Below are positions 1 to 4,824 of a DNA stretch of 6,596 nt, one piece after another. The position numbers were made by a program, and so were the translations under genes. Under the pieces are notes generated by a model, which saw nothing but the letters and a program-made list of their open reading frames with translations, did no database searches and was not told where the DNA came from. Origin of the DNA: Candidatus Altarchaeota archaeon (lineage in GTDB: Archaea; Altiarchaeota; Altiarchaeia; IMC4; QMZM01); contig JAHIKS010000060.1 in the NCBI GenBank assembly GCA_018897475.1, positions 1 through 6,596 on the forward strand, written 5' to 3'. Every line of letters starts with the position of its first letter. Position 1 is the first letter of the stretch.

Positions 1-4
1 CCCC

Positions 5-11
5 TATAAAT
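5..11 (-). promoter_or_regulatory. TATA-like box for a gene beyond the left edge
   Basis: Read on the minus strand, the bases just after the stop of the beta-helix gene spell GGATTTATAGGG. This closely matches GGATTTATATGTG, which lies just after the stop of the amidase gene and precedes the beta-helix gene. By the spacing seen in the rest of the window, about 28 nt from box centre to start codon, the next start would be about 20 nt outside the window. The box is seen; the gene is inferred. Confidence 0.4.
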
Positions 12-19
12 CCGTTAAA

Positions 20-937
20 TCAGGGGTTCGCCCAGTTGTCTATGGCTTCAAGGACATCGAAGTCCCCGACCTGGCCGTTTACCCAGAGGTTGATGTAGTT
101 GAGCAGCTCAAAGTCGGATACTGTTCCGTTGCCGTCGGTGTCTCCCTTGAGGTCTCCGGATACGGTGGTCGTTGTCGAGGTTGTTGTTGTTGTGCTGGTT
201 GAGGTTGAGGTGGTCGTGGTTGCTACCGCGCAGGCATAAGCGCAGCCCGTGGCTCCGTCGTCGTTCCAGTTGCTGGCCGTGTCGCAGGTATTGCCGCTTC
301 CCGTGCCCAGCGACGTGTTCCCGGAGTCGATGTCAGAATCCCCGTTCCCGCAGATGTAGTTGTCCTCGAGGACCGTGCTGCTTGAGGGCTCCTGTATCGA
401 GACGCCGCCCGCTGTGTTGTCCGTTATCGTGTTGCCGGTTATCCTGTTGCCCTGGCATGAAGTTGGATACCAGCTTCCTATTGATATTGCGTTGAGCGGA
501 TTCGACGTTATCCTGTTGTTCGTTATGTTGTTGTACGAGGAGTAGGGCATGAAGATTGCGCCGTGGCCGTATGCGCCGCAGGAGCTGATGTTGTTGCTGT
601 CTATGACGCTGTAGTTCACGCCCTCGAACTCTATGCCACCCCAGGTGTATCCCTGAATGTTGCAGTTTTTGACCGTTATGCCTGTCACGTCTTGGGCAAA
701 GACTGCATATCCGGCAGAACCGTTTGCATCGAACGTTGCCCCGTCGCAGTCGAGGACCACGTTGCTGGCGTTGATTATTACCGCCCCGTCGTAGTCAGAA
801 TCGTCTATGCTGTAGGTGCCGGGGCACAAGGTGGTGTCCGAATTCACGTACAGCTCCCCGGTGGGTGCCGTGCAGGCGTTTATGGTTACGGATAAAATAA
901 TCAGCCCGAAGAGAATTAACAGTATCCTGCGTTTCAT
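20..937 (-). CDS. Secreted right-handed beta-helix protein with Thr/Ser linker and C-terminal dockerin-like module
   Basis: This is a probable exported surface or extracellular protein of 305 residues. Residues 1-21 form a signal peptide (MKRR, then a hydrophobic stretch ending in Ala), with Cys22 directly after it; INA-C only loosely resembles a lipobox. Residues about 23-238 carry short Asn- and Gly-rich repeats of the NosD/pectate-lyase-like parallel beta-helix kind (for example NNITNNRI and GNTITDNTAGGVSI), with a Cys-containing end. Residues 240-258 are only Thr and Ser, a likely glycosylated spacer. Residues 265-305 are a dockerin-like module with one EF-hand loop (DTDGNGTVSDFE) and a second half without a loop. 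The ATG at 937 is preferred because a TATA box is centred 28 nt upstream and the signal peptide begins there. A GTG at 961 would add eight residues but overlaps that box. No catalytic residues are evident, so binding or adhesion to polysaccharide is as likely as lyase activity. Confidence 0.85.
   Translation of the reverse strand: MKRRILLILFGLIILSVTINACTAPTGELYVNSDTTLCPGTYSIDDSDYDGAVIINASNVVLDCDGATFDANGSAGYAVFAQDVTGITVKNCNIQGYTWGGIEFEGVNYSVIDSNNISSCGAYGHGAIFMPYSSYNNITNNRITSNPLNAISIGSWYPTSCQGNRITGNTITDNTAGGVSIQEPSSSTVLEDNYICGNGDSDIDSGNTSLGTGSGNTCDTASNWNDDGATGCAYACAVATTTTSTSTSTTTTTSTTTTVSGDLKGDTDGNGTVSDFELLNYINLWVNGQVGDFDVLEAIDNWANP
23..145 (-). repeat. Dockerin-like C-terminal module, copy 1 (direct repeat of 974-1096)
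   Basis: Forty-one codons that align without gaps to the last 41 codons of the upstream amidase gene, with 23 identical residues. The DNA is also visibly similar, for example TTCGCCCAG near one end and CGAAGTCC further in. The module has one EF-hand-like loop (D-x-D-x-N-G-x-V-S-x-x-E) followed by a loop-less echo, GDFDVLEAIDNWA, of the first helix. Cellulosomal dockerins have two full loops, so this is a related but reduced form. A shared ancestry by domain duplication or shuffling is inferred. Confidence 0.75.
164..220 (-). repeat. Low-complexity Thr/Ser linker coding tract
   Basis: Nineteen consecutive codons for Thr or Ser only, coded by a mix of ACN and TCN/AGC codons. The tract separates the beta-helix from the dockerin-like module. 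Such linkers in exported archaeal and bacterial proteins are commonly O-glycosylated spacers. Repeat-length change by slippage is possible because the DNA has runs of GTT and GGT on the plus strand. Confidence 0.8.
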
Positions 938-961
938 TGTATTAGGAATTATCTCATTCAC

Positions 962-969
962 ATATAAAT
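962..969 (-). promoter_or_regulatory. TATA box of the beta-helix gene
   Basis: On the minus strand this reads ATTTATAT within GGATTTATATGTG, a close match to the archaeal TTTATATA-type box. Its centre is about 28 nt upstream of the ATG at 937, which predicts a transcript starting at or next to the start codon. It lies immediately after the stop codon of the amidase gene (971-973), so the beta-helix gene need not depend on read-through. Confidence 0.6.
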
Positions 970-970
970 C

Positions 971-1720
971 CTACTGATTCGCCCAGCTTTCGATGGCCGC
1001 GAGGAGCTCGAAGTCCGATGCCCCTCCAACGGCCCAGGTGTCGATGTAGCTGAGCAGTTCGAAGTCAGAGACCGCGCCGTCGCAGTCTGCATCTCCCGCG
1101 GGACAGCCCTGGATGATTTCATAGACGTCTTGCCTTATGGTCGGCAGGAGGCTGTAGAGGTCTTCGCCCGGGCATTCAGTAGCTGACACATCCTGGTGCC
1201 CCGCAATGTTTGCGTAGTTGGAGCCGGCATAGTCGGTGCTGTTTTCCAGCGGGCTGATTCCGTTCTGCGAGAGCTTCCATGCCAAAAGGGATTCCGCGCT
1301 GTCAAGGGCCGCATCGGTGGGTTCGGTGTCGGAGAATGTCCCGATGAATGCGACGCCCATGGTCCCGGTGTTGTGACCGGACGCGTGACCTCCAACAACA
1401 TCGTCACCGCCCGCTCTGCCCTCATAGATTATCCCATTGGGGTCTATCAGGTAGTTGTAGCCAACGTCGCCCCAGCCGTTGTCGTAGGTGTGGTAGTTCC
1501 AGATGCTCAGGACTCTGGCTGCCCAGTCCGTGTCCGTGTTGGGAGTTGCGGTATGGTGGATGATTACGTGAGTGACATTGGCATACTGTTGGGTCCAGGA
1601 GGGGCTTTCGTTTCCGTCAGGGCACCCCCACCCGGTGCGGGAGAGGACATCTGGTTTCTCCACCGCCATTGCAGTTTGCAGCAGCAGGAACAGGACCACA
1701 AACAGGAGTACTTTCTTCAT
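971..1720 (-). CDS. Secreted PGRP-type N-acetylmuramoyl-L-alanine amidase with C-terminal dockerin-like module
   Basis: This 249-residue protein is predicted to cut the bond between muramic acid and L-alanine in peptidoglycan, outside the cell. Residues 1-19 are a clear signal peptide (MKK, hydrophobic core, cleavage after AMA). Residues about 28-203 are a PGRP/Amidase_2 domain. The zinc ligands expected from T7 lysozyme and animal PGRPs are present: His55 in VIIHHTAT, His175 in AGHQDV and Cys183 in TECPGEDLY, plus the catalytic Tyr88 in DVGYNYLID. The typical GRAGG and GHASGHNTGTMGVAFIG segments are also present. Residues 209-249 are a dockerin-like module with an EF-hand loop (DADCDGAVSDFE) and a loop-less second half, matching that of the neighbouring beta-helix protein. 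The ATG at 1720 is supported by a TATA-like box centred 27-28 nt upstream. Known archaea lack peptidoglycan, so the target is probably bacterial. Pseudomurein turnover is a less likely alternative. Confidence 0.93.
   Translation of the reverse strand: MKKVLLFVVLFLLLQTAMAVEKPDVLSRTGWGCPDGNESPSWTQQYANVTHVIIHHTATPNTDTDWAARVLSIWNYHTYDNGWGDVGYNYLIDPNGIIYEGRAGGDDVVGGHASGHNTGTMGVAFIGTFSDTEPTDAALDSAESLLAWKLSQNGISPLENSTDYAGSNYANIAGHQDVSATECPGEDLYSLLPTIRQDVYEIIQGCPAGDADCDGAVSDFELLSYIDTWAVGGASDFELLAAIESWANQ
974..1096 (-). repeat. Dockerin-like C-terminal module, copy 2 (direct repeat of 23-145)
   Basis: The last 41 codons of the amidase gene, equal in length to the module ending the beta-helix gene and identical at 23 positions. 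Here the calcium loop is the more canonical D-A-D-C-D-G-A-V-S-D-F-E, with acidic residues at positions 1, 3, 5 and 12. The second half, ASDFELLAAIESWA, repeats VSDFELLSYIDTWA but has no loop before it. Confidence 0.75.
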
Positions 1721-1724
1721 ATTC

Positions 1725-1732
1725 TATTATTA
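1725..1732 (+). promoter_or_regulatory. TATA-like box of the beta-CASP nuclease gene
   Basis: TATTATTA in the 37-bp gap between the divergent genes, centred 29-30 nt upstream of the ATG at 1758. The spacing suits a leaderless or nearly leaderless transcript. No Shine-Dalgarno-like GGAGG or GGTG lies in front of the ATG, which supports that reading. It is a weaker match to the archaeal consensus than the boxes at 962-969 and 6562-6570. Confidence 0.45.
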
Positions 1733-1743
1733 GATTGCCGTTC

Positions 1744-1751
1744 CATAAATT
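1744..1751 (-). promoter_or_regulatory. TATA-like box of the amidase gene
   Basis: On the minus strand this reads AATTTATG, centred 27-28 nt upstream of the amidase ATG at 1720. It sits inside the spacer that also holds the plus-strand box at 1725-1732. The two promoters therefore face each other with overlapping footprints. Confidence 0.45.
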
Positions 1752-1757
1752 AAGAGT

Positions 1758-3089
1758 ATGGTCAGCCTTACGTTCCATGGCGGAGTCAATGAAATCGGCG
1801 GGAGCAAGATACTGCTGGAGGACAAAGACACAAGAATCTTCCTGGACTTCGGGCAGTCCTTCGACTTTGGACAGGATTACTTCACCGGCTGGCTGGCTGC
1901 GAGGGGCAGGAACGGGCTGGGGGACTACTTTGAGTTTGATTTGCTGCCGAAGATAGAGGGACTGTATTCACAGGAGCAGCTGGAAGGCACTGAGATGGAC
2001 CACTGCGAGCCGGAGATTGATGCGATTTTCCTGTCGCACGCGCACTTCGACCACATGGCGCACATATCCTTCGTGGATGAGAGGATTCCGGTTCACTGTG
2101 GGGAGGCGACGCTGAGGTTTATCAAGGCGCAGGAGACCAGCGGCCTGTCCAAGTTCGGCGAGCACGACTACAGGACGTTCAAGACTGGCGACAAGATAGG
2201 GGTGGGCTCGCTGGAGCTGGAGCCGATTCACGTTGACCACTCAATCCCGGGGGCTTACGGGTATGTGATTCACACCTCGGAGGGGGCTGTTGTCTATACG
2301 GGCGATTTGAGGATGCACGACCCCATGGCGTCGATGACACAGGAATTCATCAGGAAGGCGAAGGAATCGAAGCCGGTTGCAATGATAACCGAGGGGACGA
2401 GGATGGCACCAGAGGAGAAGAGGAGGAACTATTCCGAGCAGCAGGTCTGCGACATCTGCGACAAGATCGTTTCAGGGACGGACAAACTGGTCGTTATGAC
2501 GCACTATGGAAGAGATATTGACCGGTTCATGACGTTCTATAACCTTTGCAAGAAGACCGGGAAGAAATTTGTAATCCTTCCGAAGATCGCCCATCTGCTG
2601 AAGGAACTCCACAACGATAAGAATCTGAAGATGCCCGACCCGCTGAAGGACGATAATCTGTTGGTGTATTTCAAGAGGAAGAAGGTGTACTACAAATGGG
2701 AGAAGGAGTTTATGCCGAAGAAGGTTGATGCCGATTATGTTCATGAGAACCAGGGGGATATTCTGATGTACCTGAACTTCTACCAGTTTGGGGAGCTGAT
2801 AGATATCAGGCCGGCGAGGGGAAGCCATTTCATACATTCAATGAGCGAGCCGTTTTCGGAAGAAGATATTGAGGACGAGGTCATGCACAGATGGCTGGAC
2901 CACTTTGGGTTCGAGTTTCACCAGGCGCATGCGTCAGGGCACGCCTCAAAGGAGGAGCTGGTGGAGATGATTAAGGAGATTGGTCCGAAGAGGATATTTC
3001 CGGTTCATACGGAGCACCCGGAGATGTTCAGGGAGAGGTTCAGCAACGCAGAAATGGTAGAAAAAGGAAAGAGGTATGGATTAGAATGA
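1758..3089 (+). CDS. RNase J-like metallo-beta-lactamase/beta-CASP nuclease
   Basis: This 443-residue cytoplasmic protein is predicted to be a zinc-dependent nuclease acting on RNA (or less likely DNA). The metallo-beta-lactamase motifs are complete: Asp30 in FLDFG, the HxHxDH motif at 94-99 (SHAHFDHM), His161 in HVDHSIPG and Asp183 in YTGDL. The beta-CASP motifs follow: A is Glu212 in TEGT, B is His395 in HASGHAS, and C is His417 in VHTEHPE. The HSIPGA and SGHAS wording and the motif-C His favour the RNase J group over tRNase Z or CPSF. The usual GSQGEP segment appears diverged to ENQGDI at 330-335, and about 290-330 is Lys-rich, so this looks like a distinct archaeal subfamily and not the canonical aRNase J. 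It overlaps the next gene by 4 bp. No signal peptide is present. Confidence 0.85.
   Translation: MVSLTFHGGVNEIGGSKILLEDKDTRIFLDFGQSFDFGQDYFTGWLAARGRNGLGDYFEFDLLPKIEGLYSQEQLEGTEMDHCEPEIDAIFLSHAHFDHMAHISFVDERIPVHCGEATLRFIKAQETSGLSKFGEHDYRTFKTGDKIGVGSLELEPIHVDHSIPGAYGYVIHTSEGAVVYTGDLRMHDPMASMTQEFIRKAKESKPVAMITEGTRMAPEEKRRNYSEQQVCDICDKIVSGTDKLVVMTHYGRDIDRFMTFYNLCKKTGKKFVILPKIAHLLKELHNDKNLKMPDPLKDDNLLVYFKRKKVYYKWEKEFMPKKVDADYVHENQGDILMYLNFYQFGELIDIRPARGSHFIHSMSEPFSEEDIEDEVMHRWLDHFGFEFHQAHASGHASKEELVEMIKEIGPKRIFPVHTEHPEMFRERFSNAEMVEKGKRYGLE
3071..3075 (+). promoter_or_regulatory. Shine-Dalgarno-like site for the PHP gene
   Basis: GAGGT lies within the purine-rich run AAAAAGGAAAGAGGT near the end of the nuclease gene, with 10 nt between it and the ATG at 3086. 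The other plus-strand genes show TATA boxes and no such site, as expected if only this internal gene of a transcript needs ribosome binding or re-initiation. Confidence 0.4.
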
Positions 3090-3706
3090 GAAAGACGTTT
3101 GACATACACATACACTCGAACTACTCCGACGGGTCGAATTCCGTCGGGGAGATTGTGAAGCGCGCAAAGAAAATCGGGCTGGACGGTATCGCGATTACCG
3201 ACCACAACGAGATTGAGGGCTCTCTCAGGGCCATGGAATTCGACTCTGCTGAATTCAGGGTTATTCCGGGCATCGAGGTCTCCTCGAAAGAGGGGCATAT
3301 CGTGGGTCTCGGGGTGAGGGAGGTAGTATACAGCGAACTGTCTGCCGAGGAGACCGTGAAGAGAATCCACGAGCTCGGGGGGCTTGCAATCGCAGTCCAC
3401 CCCTACGACAGGATAAGGCAGGGGGTCGGGGATTTAATCTACGAGCTGGATTTTGATGCGGTGGAGATTTACAACGGGCACACCCTGTCAGTGACAAAAA
3501 GCCCGGAGGACACAATGAAGGGGCTGAACATCCCAGCTGTTTGTGGAAGCGACGCCCATTGTCTTGATGAAATTGGTATGGCAGTCATCAGGGTCAAGGG
3601 CGACCCAATAGAGGCAATCAGGAACGGGGATGTCAAAATCGAGGAGCATATAAAGACGAGCAGAATCCTGATGAACTACTTCAAGAAACGAACTGGATTA
3701 TTTTAA
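3086..3706 (+). CDS. PHP-domain metal-dependent phosphoesterase
   Basis: This 206-residue cytoplasmic protein consists of one PHP domain. The metal-binding motifs are in order: His8 and His10 in DIHIHSNYSDG with Asp15, Asp39-His40 in ITDHNE, Glu64 in PGIEVSS, His71 in GHIVGLG, His105 in HPYDR, and Asp156/His158 in GSDAH. PHP proteins hydrolyse phosphate esters with two or three metal ions. Known members act on histidinol phosphate, on 3',5'-bisphosphonucleotides, or as exonucleases on short RNA. Which applies here cannot be read from the sequence, and no histidine biosynthesis gene is nearby. Its ATG overlaps the nuclease stop as ATGA, so the two are almost certainly co-transcribed and translationally coupled. 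This suggests, as inference, a role in RNA decay or in clearing small nucleotides. It has no extra domain and no membrane segment. Confidence 0.88.
   Translation: MRKTFDIHIHSNYSDGSNSVGEIVKRAKKIGLDGIAITDHNEIEGSLRAMEFDSAEFRVIPGIEVSSKEGHIVGLGVREVVYSELSAEETVKRIHELGGLAIAVHPYDRIRQGVGDLIYELDFDAVEIYNGHTLSVTKSPEDTMKGLNIPAVCGSDAHCLDEIGMAVIRVKGDPIEAIRNGDVKIEEHIKTSRILMNYFKKRTGLF
3698..3706 (+). promoter_or_regulatory. TATA-like box for asd, overlapping the PHP stop codon
   Basis: TTATTTTAA ends in the PHP stop codon and is centred 30 nt upstream of the asd ATG. The 25-bp gap that follows contains no Shine-Dalgarno-like motif. This supports a separate leaderless promoter for asd, although read-through from the nuclease-PHP pair remains possible. 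Confidence 0.4.
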
Positions 3707-3731
3707 GCTGTCCTGTTAAATTATTAAGAAG

Positions 3732-4790
3732 ATGGCGCTGAAGGTCGGCATTTTAGGGGCCACCGGCATGGTGGGCCAGAGGTTCATCCAGCTTCTGGGC
3801 AAGCACAAGTGGTTCAGCATAGATGCCCTCCTTGCCTCGGAAAGAAGCGCTGGTAAGAAGTACAGTGATGCTGCAAGCTGGTACCTCGCGGGAGACATAC
3901 CTGCCGAGGTGGGAGAGATGGAGGTCCAGAAGATTGATGCTGCGATTGTAGAGAAAGCAGGTCTTGATGTGGTGTTCTCTGCTCTTCCGTCGGACATTGC
4001 AAGAAAGGCAGAGGCGGAATTCGCAGCGAAAGTGCCTGTATTCTCCAACACATCAACATACAGAATGGAGCCAGACGTTCCGCTGATGGTGCCGGAGATA
4101 AACCCGGAGCATCTTGATTTGCTGAAGATTCAGAAGAGGGAGAGGGGATGGAACGGCTTTCTGGTTACGAATCCTAACTGCTCAACGATAGGTCTTGTAA
4201 TTCCGTTAAAGCCGATTCTCGACAGCCTTGGAATCGAATGGGTCAATGTGGCTACGATGCAGGCCGTTTCGGGCGCGGGCTACGCAGGAGTTCCGTCAAT
4301 GGCGATTCTCGACAATCTTATTCCGTTCATAGGCGGCGAGGAGCCGAAGCTGGAGACCGAGTCCCAGAAGATTCTCGGACAGTTCAGTGGCAATGTGATA
4401 AAAGACGCAGACTTCGACATATTCGCCTCGTGCAACAGAGTCATGGTCAGGGACGGCCATACGGAGGCGGTGTTCGTGAAGACAGCGAAGGACTTTGAGG
4501 TAGATGGGGTGAAGGACATATTCAGGAAGTTCAGAGGGGAGCCCCAGAGGCTTGGCCTTCCCACGGCACCGGAGGAGCCCATTGTTGTGATGGATGCCGA
4601 GGATAGGCCGCAGCCCCTTAAGGACAGGAATCTGGGGGCAGGGATGTCCGTAGCCGTCGGAAGGATAAGGAAGAAGAGCGAGAATCTGCTGAAGTTTACC
4701 TGCCTGAGTCACAACACGATTAGAGGGGCCGCAGGGGCATCTATTCTGAACGCGGAGCTGGCCTACAAGAAGGGCCTGCTCAAGGGCTAA
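3732..4790 (+). CDS. asd: Aspartate-semialdehyde dehydrogenase, archaeal/fungal type
   Basis: This enzyme converts 4-aspartyl phosphate and NADPH to L-aspartate 4-semialdehyde. It is the branch-point step toward threonine, methionine/homoserine and, where present, lysine. The 352-residue length is normal. The N-terminus carries the nucleotide-binding Rossmann motif GATGMVGQRF (residues 9-18). The active-site Cys150 lies in NPNCST and the acid/base His243 in VMVRDGHTE, with a substrate-phosphate-binding region GGEEPKLETE (201-210) typical of the archaeal/fungal subgroup. The ATG at 3732 places the Rossmann strand two residues after the start, as in homologues. Neighbours do not belong to the pathway, and no aspartate kinase or homoserine dehydrogenase is in the window. 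Its presence suggests that the host makes at least some aspartate-family amino acids. Confidence 0.96.
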   Translation: MALKVGILGATGMVGQRFIQLLGKHKWFSIDALLASERSAGKKYSDAASWYLAGDIPAEVGEMEVQKIDAAIVEKAGLDVVFSALPSDIARKAEAEFAAKVPVFSNTSTYRMEPDVPLMVPEINPEHLDLLKIQKRERGWNGFLVTNPNCSTIGLVIPLKPILDSLGIEWVNVATMQAVSGAGYAGVPSMAILDNLIPFIGGEEPKLETESQKILGQFSGNVIKDADFDIFASCNRVMVRDGHTEAVFVKTAKDFEVDGVKDIFRKFRGEPQRLGLPTAPEEPIVVMDAEDRPQPLKDRNLGAGMSVAVGRIRKKSENLLKFTCLSHNTIRGAAGASILNAELAYKKGLLKG

Positions 4791-4792
4791 TC

Positions 4793-4800
4793 TTATAATA
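4793..4800 (+). promoter_or_regulatory. TATA box of serS
   Basis: TTATAATA directly follows the asd stop codon and is centred about 28 nt upstream of the serS ATG at 4825. The spacing predicts a leaderless transcript. The bases before the ATG (CTAACAGG) contain only a very weak Shine-Dalgarno resemblance. Confidence 0.55.
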
Positions 4801-4824
4801 CCTCGCTGTAAATAATCTAACAGG

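Noticed and set aside
16..22. Lipoprotein anchoring or C-terminal sorting signal for the beta-helix protein
   Set aside because: INA-C has Asn where a lipobox normally has a small or hydrophobic residue, and the C-terminus has no hydrophobic helix or PGF-type motif. Free secretion with docking by the module is the simpler reading.
164..220. Short tandem repeat or CRISPR-like array
   Set aside because: The repetition is a Thr/Ser codon run inside a gene, with no spacers and no fixed repeat unit.
959..961. GTG start for the beta-helix gene
   Set aside because: It abuts the TATA box, and the added residues precede a signal peptide that begins properly at the ATG at 937.
1196..1753. 185-codon open frame on the plus strand across the amidase gene
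   Set aside because: The minus frame codes a signal peptide and an intact PGRP domain. The plus frame has no domain, and its end runs through the divergent promoter region.
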